DNA of 64,000 nt from positions 124,001-188,000 of the forward strand of contig JAGOBB010000003.1 in assembly GCA_017983615.1 (NCBI GenBank). The letters run 5' to 3'. Positions 53,248-63,193 of this stretch are shown here, one piece after another. Position 1 is the first letter of the stretch. Each line of letters begins with the position of its first letter. This stretch comes from Azonexus sp. GTDB lineage: Bacteria; Pseudomonadota; Gammaproteobacteria; Burkholderiales; Rhodocyclaceae. A model generated the notes under the pieces. It did no database searches, was not told where the DNA came from, and saw only the letters and a list, made by a program, of their open reading frames with translations. Made by a program: the position numbers and the translations under genes.

Positions 53248-54846
53248 TTACGCCATCGCTTCGTACAGCGGCAGGGTCAGGAATTCCGGGTATTCCGGGG
53301 TCAGCGACATCTTGTCGAAGATGACGGCGGCCTGATCGTAAGTGGCGGTGTCTTCGCCCTGGGCGGTGACGGTGGCCTTCACCTTGGCCAATTCCTCGGC
53401 GATCATCGGGCGGACCATCTCTTCGGTGACCTTGCGGCCGTCGTCGAGGATGCCCTTCGGCGAAACCACCCACTGCCAGACTTGCGAGCGGGAGATTTCG
53501 GCGGTGGCCGCATCTTCCATCAGGTTGTGGATGGGCACGCAGCCATTGCCGGCCAGCCAGCTGCCGAGGTAGTGAATGCCGACGTTGATGTTGTTGCGCA
53601 GGCCGGCTTCGGTGATCGGTTGTTCCGGCTGGAAGTCGAGCCACTGGGCCGGGCCGAAGTTGCCTTCAACCTGCTTTTCCCACTGGTTCGGCTTGTCGCC
53701 GAGAACCTTGACGAATTCTTCCATGGCGATCGGCACGAGGCCCGGGTGAGCCACCCAGCCGCCGTCGAAGCCGTCGTTGGCATCGCGGGTCTTGTCGTGA
53801 CGGATGCCAGCCAGGGCCTTTTCGTTGGCGACCGGGTCGTTCTTGATCGGGATCAGGGCCGACATGCCGCCCATCGCCGGAGCGCCGCGCTTGTGGCAGG
53901 CCTGGACCAAGGCCAGGGCGTAGGAGCGCATGAACGGCACTTCCATGGTGATGGCGCCGCGCTGGGCCAGGCAGAAGTCCTTGTTCTTCTTGAACTTCTT
54001 GATGCAGGAGAAGATGTAGTCCCAGCGGCCGGCGTTGAGGCCGGAGGAGTGGTTGCGCAGTTCGTAGAGGATTTCTTCCATCTCGAAGGTGGCGAGGATG
54101 GTTTCGATCAGCACAGTGGCCTTGATGGTGCCTTGCGGCAGGCCGATATGGTCCTGGGCCATGACGAAGATGTCGTTCCACAGGCGGGCTTCGAGATGGC
54201 TTTCCATCTTCGGCAGGTAGTAGAACGGGCCGGCGCCGCGGGCGATCTGTTCCTTGGCGTTGTGGAAGAAGACCACGGCGAAGTCGAAGATGCCGCCGCC
54301 GACGCGCTGACCATCAACCAGCACATGCTTTTCGTCGAGGTGCCAGCCGCGCGGACGAATCTGCAGAGTGGCGATCTGGTCGTTCAGCTTGTACTGCTTG
54401 CCGTTGTCGCCGGTGAAGCTCAGCTCGCGGCGGATGGCCTTGTACAGGTTGACCTGGCCCTGGATCTGGTTGTCCCAGTTCGGGGAGTTGGAATCCTCGA
54501 AGTCGGTCATGTAGGAATCAGCGCCTGAGTTGAAGGCGTTGATGATCATCTTGGCTTCGACCGGGCCGGTGATTTCGGTGCGGCGGCGCTCCAGGGCCTT
54601 GGGCAGCGGGGCGATCTTCCAGTCGCCGGCGCGGATTTGCGCGGTTTCCGGCAGGAAGTCGGGCATTTCGCCGGCATCGATGCGGGCCTGGCGGGCAACG
54701 CGGGCCTTGAGCAGTTCCTGGCGACGGGCCTCGAAGGCGCGGTGCAGCTTGGCGACCAGTTCGAGGGCTTCGAAGGTCAGGATGGATTCGTAACCCGGCT
54801 TGATGTCGCCGGTGATTTGCACGCCTTGGGGCAGATTGAGGCTCAT
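53248..54846 (-). CDS. aceB: Malate synthase A
   Basis: 532 residues, the size of isoform A. It condenses glyoxylate with acetyl-CoA in the glyoxylate bypass. Motifs: RPRGWHLDEKHVLVDG, ILATFEMEEILYELRNHSSG, LNAGRWDYIFSCIKKFKK and FDGGWVAHPGLVPIAMEEF; the catalytic Asp near the C-terminus is expected in SRSQVWQWVVSPK-LDDGRKV. It is divergent from a LysR-type regulator, a likely controller. Confidence 0.97.
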   Translation of the reverse strand: MSLNLPQGVQITGDIKPGYESILTFEALELVAKLHRAFEARRQELLKARVARQARIDAGEMPDFLPETAQIRAGDWKIAPLPKALERRRTEITGPVEAKMIINAFNSGADSYMTDFEDSNSPNWDNQIQGQVNLYKAIRRELSFTGDNGKQYKLNDQIATLQIRPRGWHLDEKHVLVDGQRVGGGIFDFAVVFFHNAKEQIARGAGPFYYLPKMESHLEARLWNDIFVMAQDHIGLPQGTIKATVLIETILATFEMEEILYELRNHSSGLNAGRWDYIFSCIKKFKKNKDFCLAQRGAITMEVPFMRSYALALVQACHKRGAPAMGGMSALIPIKNDPVANEKALAGIRHDKTRDANDGFDGGWVAHPGLVPIAMEEFVKVLGDKPNQWEKQVEGNFGPAQWLDFQPEQPITEAGLRNNINVGIHYLGSWLAGNGCVPIHNLMEDAATAEISRSQVWQWVVSPKGILDDGRKVTEEMVRPMIAEELAKVKATVTAQGEDTATYDQAAVIFDKMSLTPEYPEFLTLPLYEAMA

Positions 54847-54956
54847 GACAGCTCCTGGAAGAGTGATGGGAATGTTTCGACAGGACGCATTCTATGGTGA
54901 TTCCGAGTCGCGAAAAATGGGGGTAGAATCATTTCATCTTTTACTTTGAGTATCGA

Positions 54957-55859
54957 ATGGACCGCCTGAAGCAGATCGAAGCCTTCGTTTCGGCAGCGAC
55001 TCGCGGCAGCTTGTCGGCCGCTGCCCGCATTGAAGGCGTGACGCCGGCGATCATCGGTCGCCGGCTCGATGCGCTGGAAGCCCGGCTCGGCGTCAAGCTC
55101 CTGCTGCGCACGACGCGCAAGCTGACCATTACCTTCGAAGGGCAGGCCTTTCTCGAGGATTGCCAGAAGACGCTGAATGACTTGGCCAATGCCGAAGCGG
55201 CAGTGTCGCTGGGCGGCGTGCGGGCCAGCGGTCAGTTGCGGGTCTCGGCGCCATCCGGTTTCGGGCGCCGGCATGTCGCGCCGCTGGTCGGTGAATTCAT
55301 GCTGGCCAACCCGGAAGTGACCGTCAATCTCGACCTCAGCGACCGCCTGGTCGATCTGCTCAACGAGAACATCGACTGCGCCATCCGCATCGGCGAACTG
55401 ACCGATTCCAGCCTGATCAGCGTTCGCCTCGGCGAAATGCGCCGCATGGTGGTGGCCAGCCCGGCCTATCTGGTCGCCCATGGTGTGCCGCGCGAGCCGG
55501 CCGACCTGGCTGGTCACAACTGTCTGTCGCTTGGCCAGCAGCGTGGCTGGGTCTTTCGCGAACCGGCCTCCGGCACGGTCGACACGATCAAGGTTGGCGG
55601 TACGTTCGAATGCAACGACGGTGCCGTTCTGCACGAATGGGCGCTGGCCGGCCGCGGCCTGGCCTGGCGCTCGCTGTGGGAAGTCGGCCAGGACTTGAAG
55701 GAAGGCACGCTGACCTCGGTGCTCGACGCCTGGCAGGCGCCGCCGATGGGTATCTACGCCGTCTTCCCGCAACGCCGCCACTTGCCGCTGCGGGTTCGGC
55801 TGTTCATTGACCTTCTCAAGGACACCTACAGCCGGCCGAGCTATTGGGAGTTGCGCTGA
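54957..55859 (+). CDS. LysR-type transcriptional regulator
   Basis: 300 residues. N-terminal winged helix (LKQIEAFVSAATRGSLSAAA, EGVTPAIIGRRLDALEARLG, LLLRTTRKLTITFEG), then the substrate-binding domain (about 90-295). It is divergent from aceB with 110 bp between, the usual layout for a LysR regulator and its target. The co-inducer is unknown. Confidence 0.92.
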   Translation: MDRLKQIEAFVSAATRGSLSAAARIEGVTPAIIGRRLDALEARLGVKLLLRTTRKLTITFEGQAFLEDCQKTLNDLANAEAAVSLGGVRASGQLRVSAPSGFGRRHVAPLVGEFMLANPEVTVNLDLSDRLVDLLNENIDCAIRIGELTDSSLISVRLGEMRRMVVASPAYLVAHGVPREPADLAGHNCLSLGQQRGWVFREPASGTVDTIKVGGTFECNDGAVLHEWALAGRGLAWRSLWEVGQDLKEGTLTSVLDAWQAPPMGIYAVFPQRRHLPLRVRLFIDLLKDTYSRPSYWELR

Positions 55860-55866
55860 GCGCGCC

Positions 55867-56220
55867 GTGAAAACGCCCGTCTTTCGAGCCCTCGGCCTCG
55901 TTTCGGTGGCACTCGGCCTGGTCGGCGCAGTGCTGCCACTGTTGCCGACGACGCCTTTCCTGATCCTCGCCGCTTATTTCTTCGCCCGCTCGCATCCGGA
56001 ATGGGAAGCGAAGCTGCTGGCCCATCCGACCGTCGGCCCGGCGATCCGGGCCTGGCGCGACCACCGAGCAATTCCACGCGTCGCCAAGCGGATGGCAGCA
56101 GGGCTGATGGCGATCAGCATCGTCGCCGCCTGGTTCGGATTGCCCGAACCGTGGCGTTATGTGCCGTTGGCGGTCGCTGTGCCGCTGCTCGGCTGGATGT
56201 GGTCCATGCCGTCCGTCTGA
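55867..56220 (+). CDS. DUF454 (YbaN-like) membrane protein
   Basis: 117 residues from GTG at 55867 (7 bp after the LysR stop). DUF454 hallmarks LGLVGAVLPLLPTTPFLILA and AAYFFARSHPEWEAKLLAHP, then WRDHRAIPRVAKRMA. Three hydrophobic helices. Function unknown; in other bacteria it lies near haem or DNA-metabolism genes. Confidence 0.85.
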   Translation: MKTPVFRALGLVSVALGLVGAVLPLLPTTPFLILAAYFFARSHPEWEAKLLAHPTVGPAIRAWRDHRAIPRVAKRMAAGLMAISIVAAWFGLPEPWRYVPLAVAVPLLGWMWSMPSV

Positions 56221-56259
56221 ATGTAAAATTCAAAAGTCATAGAGAGGCAAGGGAAGAGC

Positions 56260-56778
56260 GTGGAAATCCAGGAGGTGGCCAGTCTTGTTGAGGTCCTTGT
56301 GGTCGGAGTGGCGAGCATCTGGGCGTATTTTCGCTTTCGCGGCCGAGATTTTGGACTCACCGATTTCCTGATCTTTGTGCCACTTGCGCTCGGCGCTGAC
56401 TGGCTTGCCTATGTGCTGTTCGGCGTCGTACGCGGCTCTTCGGACTACGGAGGGCTTCTGGCGCTCCTGGTATTGTTGGGCTTGTTGCCCCTTGCCGCTG
56501 GTCTGACGGCCATTGCGGCGATGGCCACGATTGTCTGCGTGTCCATTTATCCCGCCGCTCGAAGCGGGGCGCTAGTCTTGGTGGTGTTGTTGGTGCTGGC
56601 CCATTTTGCACACAGGCATTTTGATGAGGGCAATGAGCCGGGCGGCATGTTGAACAACGATCGGCTAGCCGGCGAAAACTGGGCAATGGAATCTGGGGCC
56701 CGATCAAGGGAAGATTGCGATCGACAGTCCTCTGCACCGGGCTTCAGACGCGGTTGCTATGCGCAACTGAGCCGGTAA
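56260..56778 (+). CDS. Hypothetical membrane protein
   Basis: 172 residues from GTG at 56260 with GGGAAGAG upstream. Four hydrophobic helices (ASLVEVLVVGVASIWAYFRF, LIFVPLALGADWLAYVLFGV, LLALLVLLGLLPLAAGLTAI, ALVLVVLLVLAHFAH), then a hydrophilic tail. No family recognised. Confidence 0.6.
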   Translation: MEIQEVASLVEVLVVGVASIWAYFRFRGRDFGLTDFLIFVPLALGADWLAYVLFGVVRGSSDYGGLLALLVLLGLLPLAAGLTAIAAMATIVCVSIYPAARSGALVLVVLLVLAHFAHRHFDEGNEPGGMLNNDRLAGENWAMESGARSREDCDRQSSAPGFRRGCYAQLSR

Positions 56779-56823
56779 TAGCCTGCATCGCCCCAGGGGC
56801 GCTGACAATAGCCGAAGCAGGGC

Positions 56824-56864
56824 AAATGCTACGGTCGGGCCGAAAATATCCCCAAAATCAGAAA
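56824..56864 (-). repeat. 40-bp interspersed repeat, copy 14
   Basis: AATGCTACGGTCGGGCC, GAAAATA, TCCCCAAAATCAGAAA; the core is intact. It lies between the membrane protein gene and the Excalibur pseudogene. Confidence 0.88.
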
Positions 56865-56937
56865 GCCGGCCTCATGTGCCTGGTGGCGAGTCGCGCCGAA
56901 ATATTCAGGATGATGAATCCCGGAAAATCCCGCGCCA

Positions 56938-57508
56938 TTAGTTTCGCCCGGGCGCACTACACCATTGCTGCTCGCAGGGAACACCATCATGGTTCCCGTC
57001 CATTTGCGTTCCGGGACAGTTATTGATGAACCAGGTGGCTTCTGCGCACGATGTCATCTGCGAGCAATGCGTGCGCCCATCACAAGTGAATCCAGAACTA
57101 GAGGCAGCGGCGGGTGCGGCTTGAGTTGGAGGGGGTGGCTGGTAGTGCCTCCAAGTGAAGACGGTGGGCACGGCCCTTGAACCACTGATAGCCCGACGCC
57201 AAGGCAACGCCTATCAATGCAACGGCAAACAGGGTGCCCAGCCAACTTACGGAATTTGTCTTGGCTCCAGCTTTGGCCATGCGCTGGCGCGCGCCAGGAA
57301 AAGCTTTTCGTTCTACCTTGGTCGCTTGGGGGCGGCCATCGCGCCCTGACGTTTCTTAGTAGGTAACTTTCTCGCCGACGGTTGGACGGGACCCGTCCTT
57401 CGGGAAGGCGCTGATATGGACAAAGATCGGCGTATTCCCTTCAAGCGGCGAAATGAATCCGAAGCCCCGTTCATCGTTCCAGGTTTGGAGAGTGCCTGTT
57501 TTGCGCAT
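56938..57508 (-). pseudogene. Broken cold-shock domain / Excalibur membrane protein
   Basis: From ATG at 57508 the frame gives a cold-shock domain (RKTGTLQTWNDERGFGFISP, TPIFVHISAFPKDGSRPTVG) up to an in-frame TAA at 57356-57358. The same frame then continues with GRDGRPQATKVERKAF and a transmembrane helix (VSWLGTLFAVALIGVALASG). A one-base shift near 57160-57190 then moves the frame to a Pro-rich linker and an Excalibur calcium-binding domain (THCSQMTSCAEATWFINNCP, MDGNHDGVPCEQ) ending at 56938. CSD-TM-Excalibur is a known bacterial architecture, so this is one gene with a nonsense and a frameshift mutation. A sequencing error could explain one but hardly both. Confidence 0.8.
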
Positions 57509-57602
57509 TTATCAATCCATTGAAGGCCGCCAGAGACCGGATTATGCCATTCGATTTGATTGGGTGGCGGCTGAATCAGGGCTTGTTCAGGTAATGCTCA
57601 AG

Positions 57603-57632
57603 AAAAAGGCCAGCACCTTGTGAGTGCTGGCC
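57603..57632 (-). terminator. Rho-independent terminator of aceA
   Basis: On the minus strand the stem GGCCAGCAC / GTGCTGGCC is followed by TTTTTCTTG, 40 bp after the aceA stop. Confidence 0.9.
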
Positions 57633-57671
57633 CCTTGCTGCCGGGTAAGGCAGCGCTAAAGCGGTCGCTTC

Positions 57672-58982
57672 TTAGTGGAACTGCTCTTCTTCGGTCGAGC
57701 CGGTGAGGGCCTTGACGGAGGAGGAGCCGCCCTGGATGACGGTGGTGACTTCGTCGAAGTAACCGGTGCCGACTTCCTGCTGGTGGGAAACGAAGGTGTA
57801 GCCTTCTTCGCGAGCGGCGAATTCCGGTTCCTGAACCATTTCAACGTAGTGCTTCATGCCTTCGCCGCCAGCGTAGGCCTTGGCGAACTTGAAGGTGTTG
57901 TACCAGTTGACGTGGATGCCAGCCAGGGTAATGAACTGGTACTTGTAGCCCAGCGCCGAAAGCTCTTCCTGGAAAGCAGCGATCTGCGAGTTGTTGAGGT
58001 TCTTCTTCCAGTTGAAGGACGGCGAGCAGTTGTAGGACAGCAGCTTGCCCGGGCAGGCTGCCTGGATGGCCTGGGCGAATTCACGGGCGAAGCCGATATC
58101 CGGCACGCCGGTTTCGCACCAGACGAGGTCGGCGTACGGAGCGTAGGCGACGCCACGGGAGATGGACTGCTCCAGACCGTTCTTGACGCGGTAGAAACCT
58201 TCCTGGGTGCGCTCGCCGGTCAGGAACGGCTTGTCGTTCTCATCGTAATCGGAGGTGATCAGGTTGGCAGCTTCGGCATCGGTACGGGCCAGGATCAGGG
58301 TCGGAACGCCCATGACGTCAGCGGCGAAACGAGCGGAGATCAGCTTTTCGATGGCTTCGCGGGTCGGGACGAGCACCTTGCCGCCCATGTGGCCACACTT
58401 CTTGGCGGCAGCCAGCTGGTCTTCGAAGTGCACGCCAGCGGCACCGGCGGCGATCATGTTCTTCATCAGTTCGAAGGCGTTCAGAACGCCACCGAAACCG
58501 GCTTCAGCGTCGGCAACGATCGGCAGGAAGTAGTCGATGAAGCCTGCATCGCCCGGGTTGACGCCGCGCGACCACTGGATTTCGTCAGCGCGCTTGAAGG
58601 TGTTGTTGATGCGGCGAACCATGGTCGGGACTGAGTCGTAGGCGTAAAGCGACTGGTCCGGGTACATGGTTTCGGAGGTGTTGCCGTCGGCAGCAACTTG
58701 CCAGCCGGACAGATAGACCGCTTCCAGGCCAGCCTTGGCCTGTTGCATGGCTTGACCAGCGGTGATGGCGCCGAAAGCGTTGACGTAGCCCTTCTTGGCG
58801 CCGCCGTTAACCTTTTCCCAGAGGACCTTGGCGCCGCGCTGGGCCAGGGTGTATTCCGGCTGCAGGGAGCCGCGCAGGCGGACGACGTCAGCAGCGGAGT
58901 AGCCGCGCTTGACGAGCTTCCAGCGGGGGTTTTCAGCCCAGTCTTTTTCGAGGGCGGCGATTTGCTGTTCGCGAGTGCTCAT
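57672..58982 (-). CDS. aceA: Isocitrate lyase
   Basis: 436 residues. It cleaves isocitrate to glyoxylate and succinate, the first step of the bypass. Active-site signature [10 protein letters not shown], with [34 protein letters not shown] and [15 protein letters not shown]. Expression together with aceB, aceK and icd makes up the full control point in this window. A palindrome about 110 bp upstream of its start may be an operator. Confidence 0.97.
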   Translation of the reverse strand: MSTREQQIAALEKDWAENPRWKLVKRGYSAADVVRLRGSLQPEYTLAQRGAKVLWEKVNGGAKKGYVNAFGAITAGQAMQQAKAGLEAVYLSGWQVAADGNTSETMYPDQSLYAYDSVPTMVRRINNTFKRADEIQWSRGVNPGDAGFIDYFLPIVADAEAGFGGVLNAFELMKNMIAAGAAGVHFEDQLAAAKKCGHMGGKVLVPTREAIEKLISARFAADVMGVPTLILARTDAEAANLITSDYDENDKPFLTGERTQEGFYRVKNGLEQSISRGVAYAPYADLVWCETGVPDIGFAREFAQAIQAACPGKLLSYNCSPSFNWKKNLNNSQIAAFQEELSALGYKYQFITLAGIHVNWYNTFKFAKAYAGGEGMKHYVEMVQEPEFAAREEGYTFVSHQQEVGTGYFDEVTTVIQGGSSSVKALTGSTEEEQFH

Positions 58983-59089
58983 GTGAATTCCTCAGGAGAT
59001 GTGGTTTGGGGGTAACGGCATTGAACCGGGTGCGTATGGTGCAATGTCGGCGGAAGAAAGTATAGTTATTTTTTTGCGGGGCAGCAATA

Positions 59090-59110
59090 GTCTTATATAA
59101 GACATAAGAC
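59090..59110. promoter_or_regulatory. Possible operator upstream of aceA
   Basis: Perfect 14-bp palindrome GTCTTATATAAGAC (59090-59103) followed at once by a third half-site ATAAGAC (59104-59110). It lies about 108 bp before the aceA ATG in the 217-bp gap between aceA and rraA, both on the minus strand. Spacing and symmetry suit a dimeric regulator; which one is unknown. Confidence 0.5.
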
Positions 59111-59199
59111 AATTTCTTTTCAAATAAAAACAGCGTATTACGCGTAAATTTTCACGATGTAAAACGCTGTTTGTGTTTGTGAAACCAGAAAGCGCTGCG

Positions 59200-59691
59200 T
59201 CAGCACAAAGCTTTGCTGCTGACTAGAACACCATCCTCGTCGGCATACAGGTATTCGCCTGGATTGAAGGTGGCGCCACCAAACGTGACGGCCACATTTT
59301 TGTCGCCAACACCCTTCTTGAGGGTCTTCTGCGGGTGCGTATTCAGGGCGCGAACACCGATGTCGATGCCGTTGATGTCGCCCGAGTCGCGGATGCAGCC
59401 GTAAACGACGACGCCATTCCAGCCATTCTTGGCGGCCAGGATGGCCAACTGGTCGCCGACCAATGCGCAGCGTAGCGAGCCACCGCCATCGATGACCAGT
59501 ACCTTGCCGCTGCCATCTTCGCCAAAGGCTTCGCGGACCAGCGAGTTGTCCTCGAAAATCTTCAGCGTGACGATCTGGCCGGAAAAGCTGGTTCGGCCGC
59601 CATAGCGCTGGAACATTGGGGCGACGACGCGGACCGTCTTGCCCAGTTCGGATTCGAATTCATCGCACAGATCAGGGGTCTTGAAGCTCAT
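59200..59691 (-). CDS. rraA: RraA family protein
   Basis: 163 residues from ATG at 59691 (AGGAC upstream). RraA/4-hydroxy-4-methyl-2-oxoglutarate aldolase-like fold: [40 protein letters not shown] and [16 protein letters not shown]. It may inhibit RNase E or be an aldolase; the G-D-x20-R-D motif for the aldolase is present (GDQLA...RDSGD). Upstream is the clpA terminator. Confidence 0.88.
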   Translation of the reverse strand: MSFKTPDLCDEFESELGKTVRVVAPMFQRYGGRTSFSGQIVTLKIFEDNSLVREAFGEDGSGKVLVIDGGGSLRCALVGDQLAILAAKNGWNGVVVYGCIRDSGDINGIDIGVRALNTHPQKTLKKGVGDKNVAVTFGGATFNPGEYLYADEDGVLVSSKALC

Positions 59692-59710
59692 GGAAAGGTC
59701 CTCGAAATAA

Positions 59711-59738
59711 AAAAAGCCGTGCAATGTTGCACGGCTTT
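59711..59738 (-). terminator. Rho-independent terminator of clpA
   Basis: Stem AAAGCCGTGCAA / TTGCACGGCTTT; on the minus strand a T-run follows (TTTTTTTATTT). Ends clpS-clpA. Confidence 0.9.
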
Positions 59739-59757
59739 CGGGGTAGATGGCAATCGT

Positions 59758-62019
59758 TCAGACGACAGCTTCGGCTTTTTCTTCCTCGAAATCGAGTCTG
59801 ATCTTGCCGTCCTTGTCCAGGTCGACCGTCACACGGCCGCCGCTGGCCAGCTTGCCGAACAGCAATTCGTCGGCCAGCGCCGAGCGGATGGTGTCCTGGA
59901 TCAGGCGGGCCATCGGGCGTGCGCCCATCAGGGGGTCGAAGCCCTTCTCGGCCAGCATTTCCTTGACCGCCTCGCTGAAGTGCGCCTCGACCTTCTTCTC
60001 GTGCAGCTGCTCTTCCAGTTGCATCAGGAACTTGTCGACGACACGCAGGATGATCTCGTGATCGAGCGGTGCGAAGGAGATTGTCGCATCCAGGCGGTTG
60101 CGGAATTCCGGCGTGAACAACCGCTTGATCTCGGCCATTTCGTCGCCGCTCTGCTTCGAATTCGTGAAGCCCATGCTGGACTTCTGCAGGTCGGCGGCGC
60201 CGGCGTTGGTGGTCATGATGATCACGACATTGCGGAAATCGGCCTTGCGCCCGTTGTTGTCAGTCAGCGTACCGTGGTCCATCACCTGCAACAGGATGTT
60301 GAAGATGTCCGGGTGGGCCTTCTCGATTTCGTCGAGTAGCAGCACGCAGTAAGGCTTCTTGGTGATCGCCTCTGTCAGCAGGCCGCCCTGGTCGAAACCG
60401 ACGTAGCCCGGCGGGGCGCCGATCAGCCGCGAGACGGCATGGCGCTCCATGTATTCCGACATGTCGAAGCGCTGCAGTTCTACGCCCAGGCAATAAGCCA
60501 GCTGTTTGGCGACTTCGGTCTTGCCGACGCCAGTCGGGCCGGAGAACAGGAAAGAGCCGATCGGCTTGCCCGGGTTGCCGAGGCCGGAACGCGCCATCTT
60601 GATGGCCTGGGCTAGTGCGTCGATCGCCTTGTCCTGGCCGAAGACGGTGGCCTTGAGGTCGCGGTCGAGGTTCTTCAGCGCACCGCGATCATCGAGCGAG
60701 ACGTGCTGCGACGGGATGCGGGCGATCTTGGCGACGATCTCCTCGATATCCGTCTTGTTGATTACCTTCTTTTGTTTCGACTTGGGCAGGATGCGCTGGG
60801 CCGCGCCGGCTTCGTCGATCACGTCGATCGCCTTGTCGGGCAGATGGCGGTCGGTGATGTAACGGGCTGCGAGTTCGGCCGCCGAAGTAATGGCTGTAGC
60901 CGAATATTTGATGCCGTGGTGCGCCTCGAAGCGTGCTTTCAGGCCCTTGAGGATTTCCACCGTTTCAGCCACCGACGGCTCATTAACGTCAATCTTCTGG
61001 AAGCGGCGGGACAGCGCGCTGTCCTTTTCAAAAATGCCGCGGAACTCGGTGTAGGTTGTCGCACCGATGCACTTCAGTTGGCCGGACGACAGGGCCGGCT
61101 TCAACAGGTTGGAGGCATCCAGCGTACCGCCGGAGGCCGAGCCGGCCCCGATCAGCGTGTGGATTTCGTCGATGAACAGGATGGCGTGCGGATTGTCCTG
61201 CAGGGCCTTGAGAACACCTTTCAGGCGCTGCTCGAAGTCGCCGCGGTACTTGGTGCCGGCCAGCAGCGAACCCATATCCAGCGAATAGACATTGGCCTTG
61301 GCCAGTATTTCCGGCACTTCGCCTTCGACGACCTTGCGGGCCAGTCCTTCAGCAATCGCAGTCTTGCCGACGCCGGCTTCGCCGACCAGCAGCGGGTTGT
61401 TCTTGCGCCGGCGGCACAGCGTCTGGATGACGCGCTCCAGTTCCTTGTCGCGGCCGATCAGCGGATCGATCTTGCCTTGCAGCGCCAGCGCGTTGAGGTT
61501 GATCGTGTATTGCTCCAGTGGCCCGGCTTCGGCCTTTTCGCCTTCGGTCTCGATTTCGCCTTCCGACGCAGTCTTCTGGGGCTGCGGCACCTTGCTGATG
61601 CCGTGCGAAATGAAATTGACGACGTCGAGCCGGGTGATGCCCTGCTTCTGCAGGAAATAGACAGCGTGCGAATCCTTTTCGCCATAGATGGCGACCAGCA
61701 CGTTGGCACCGTTAACTTCTTTCTTGCCAGAAGACTGGACGTGCAGGATGGCCCGTTGAATGACGCGCTGGAAGCCCAGAGTCGGTTGCGTGTCGATGTC
61801 GTCCTCGCCGGAAACGGTCGGCGTGTGCTCATCGATGAAATTGGTCAGATCCTTGCGCAGTGTATCGGTCTTCGCCCCACAGGCGCGCAGGGCTTCGGCG
61901 GCTGAAGGATTGTCGATCAGCGCCAGCAGGAGGTGCTCGACGGTAATGAACTCGTGGCGTTTTTGACGCGCCTCGACGAAGGCCATGTGCAGGCTGACTT
62001 CGAGTTCCTGGGCAATCAT
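59758..62019 (-). CDS. clpA: ATP-dependent Clp protease ATP-binding subunit ClpA
   Basis: 753-residue AAA+ unfoldase that feeds ClpP. N-domain (about 1-150), first AAA with [19 protein letters not shown] and [19 protein letters not shown], second AAA with [40 protein letters not shown] and [13 protein letters not shown]. Start is ATG at 62019, overlapping the clpS stop (ATGA). Together with ClpS it degrades N-degron substrates. Confidence 0.97.
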   Translation of the reverse strand: MIAQELEVSLHMAFVEARQKRHEFITVEHLLLALIDNPSAAEALRACGAKTDTLRKDLTNFIDEHTPTVSGEDDIDTQPTLGFQRVIQRAILHVQSSGKKEVNGANVLVAIYGEKDSHAVYFLQKQGITRLDVVNFISHGISKVPQPQKTASEGEIETEGEKAEAGPLEQYTINLNALALQGKIDPLIGRDKELERVIQTLCRRRKNNPLLVGEAGVGKTAIAEGLARKVVEGEVPEILAKANVYSLDMGSLLAGTKYRGDFEQRLKGVLKALQDNPHAILFIDEIHTLIGAGSASGGTLDASNLLKPALSSGQLKCIGATTYTEFRGIFEKDSALSRRFQKIDVNEPSVAETVEILKGLKARFEAHHGIKYSATAITSAAELAARYITDRHLPDKAIDVIDEAGAAQRILPKSKQKKVINKTDIEEIVAKIARIPSQHVSLDDRGALKNLDRDLKATVFGQDKAIDALAQAIKMARSGLGNPGKPIGSFLFSGPTGVGKTEVAKQLAYCLGVELQRFDMSEYMERHAVSRLIGAPPGYVGFDQGGLLTEAITKKPYCVLLLDEIEKAHPDIFNILLQVMDHGTLTDNNGRKADFRNVVIIMTTNAGAADLQKSSMGFTNSKQSGDEMAEIKRLFTPEFRNRLDATISFAPLDHEIILRVVDKFLMQLEEQLHEKKVEAHFSEAVKEMLAEKGFDPLMGARPMARLIQDTIRSALADELLFGKLASGGRVTVDLDKDGKIRLDFEEEKAEAVV

Positions 62020-62327
62020 CAGTTTTCCTCCATGATGCAAGCAAGCGGGTGTTGGTGCTGGCGCGCGAATGCAATGACCTGTTCCACCTTGGTGGCGGCG
62101 ATATCGCGCGGGAAGATGCCGCACACGCCTCGACCTTCGTTGTGAACTTTGAGCATGATTCGCGTCGCTTGTTCAGTGTCCAGAGAAAAAAACCGCTGCA
62201 GAACGGTGATGACGAATTCCATCGGTGTGTAATCGTCGTTCAGCAACACCACCTTGTACATCTTCGGCGGACCCAGCTTGCTGCGTTGTGCCTCAAGTTG
62301 TCCGCCTTCCTGATACTTCGTAGCCAT
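62019..62327 (-). CDS. clpS: ClpA adaptor ClpS
   Basis: 102-residue N-recognin that delivers substrates to Clp[41 protein letters not shown] and [20 protein letters not shown] are the standard signatures, with D-D-Y-T-P-M-E-F forming the N-degron pocket. First gene of clpS-clpA. Divergent from cspA. Confidence 0.97.
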   Translation of the reverse strand: MATKYQEGGQLEAQRSKLGPPKMYKVVLLNDDYTPMEFVITVLQRFFSLDTEQATRIMLKVHNEGRGVCGIFPRDIAATKVEQVIAFARQHQHPLACIMEEN

Positions 62328-62455
62328 GCGCTCGATTCTATACAGTCCGTCTCAATCCGCAATATAAAATAATTTGGGGTTGAATCGCCGGATTTCCAGC
62401 GTACGACAAGCAATTCCCTTGCCTGATTTATGCTGCGCTGCGGCATCGAAACTTG

Positions 62456-62484
62456 TTGACGACGATATTCAGGCGGGGTAGAAA
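62456..62484 (+). promoter_or_regulatory. Sigma-70-like promoter of the cold-shock gene
   Basis: TTGACG, 17 bp, TAGAAA. It would start the transcript near 62491 and leave a leader of about 110 nt before the ATG, as usual for csp genes whose leaders fold with temperature. Confidence 0.55.
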
Positions 62485-62602
62485 GCCAGTGTGTTTGGAT
62501 TCAAGCTGCATCGAGGTTGCCATGAGCACCGGGTCGTTGAGCTCAAACAGGGAGTCGGGGAGACCCGGAAATTTGTTCGTTTTTTGTATGAAAGTTGCAA
62601 AC

Positions 62603-62806
62603 ATGGCAATCGGTACTGTCAAGTGGTTCAATGATTCCAAGGGCTTTGGTTTTATCACTCCTGACGATGGCAGCGAAGATCTCTTCGCGCACTTCTCCGC
62701 CATCAACATGAATGGTTTCAAGACCCTGAAGGAAGGCGAAAAAGTTTCCTTCGAAGTTGTGCAAGGCCCCAAGGGCAAGCAGGCTTCCAACATCCAGCGC
62801 GCTTAA
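62603..62806 (+). CDS. CspA-family cold-shock protein
   Basis: 67 residues, the standard length: [20 protein letters not shown] (RNP1), [18 protein letters not shown] (RNP2) and [20 protein letters not shown]. Single-strand RNA/DNA-binding OB fold. ATG at 62588 is a possible five-residue longer start. A strong terminator follows. Confidence 0.96.
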   Translation: MAIGTVKWFNDSKGFGFITPDDGSEDLFAHFSAINMNGFKTLKEGEKVSFEVVQGPKGKQASNIQRA

Positions 62807-62824
62807 GCCCCGGATTAAAATGTT

Positions 62825-62857
62825 AAAAGCCCGCCTGGTTTCAGGCGGGCTTTTTTT
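62825..62857 (+). terminator. Rho-independent terminator of the cold-shock gene
   Basis: Stem AAAGCCCGCCTG / CAGGCGGGCTTT followed by a T7 run; it may also help end soxZ on the other strand. Confidence 0.92.
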
Positions 62858-62879
62858 ATTGCCGTGCGAGTTCGGCTGA

Positions 62880-63191
62880 TCAGCTGACGACGATTTCGTC
62901 CTGACGTCGTTCGCCGAGATTGTCCGTCCAGGCCACCGACAGTTTGTCGCCGGCCTTGATGCCACGAGCCTTGAAGGTAAAGAGCGGATTCCTGGAAATC
63001 GACGTGTTCAACTGGCCGTCGACGACCGGCTTGCCGTTCAGCGAGACGGTGAAGGTCTGGATGAAATTCATCGGAACCGCCTGGCCACCTTCGTCCTTGC
63101 GCTGCCCGGTTTCCATCGGATGCTGCATAAGGATGCGGAGGTCGGCGGTTTCGCCCTGAATTTGTGCGCGAATCTTGATTTGTGCAGCCAT
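62880..63191 (-). CDS. soxZ: Thiosulfate-oxidation carrier subunit SoxZ
   Basis: 103 residues from ATG at 63191: AAQIKIRAQIQGETADLRIL, HPMETGQRKDEGGQAVPMNF and LGERRQDEIVVS. SoxZ pairs with SoxY to carry sulfur intermediates in periplasmic thiosulfate oxidation. It follows soxY by two bases. No other sox gene (soxA, B, X, C, D) is in the window. Confidence 0.95.
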   Translation of the reverse strand: MAAQIKIRAQIQGETADLRILMQHPMETGQRKDEGGQAVPMNFIQTFTVSLNGKPVVDGQLNTSISRNPLFTFKARGIKAGDKLSVAWTDNLGERRQDEIVVS

Positions 63192-63193
63192 GC

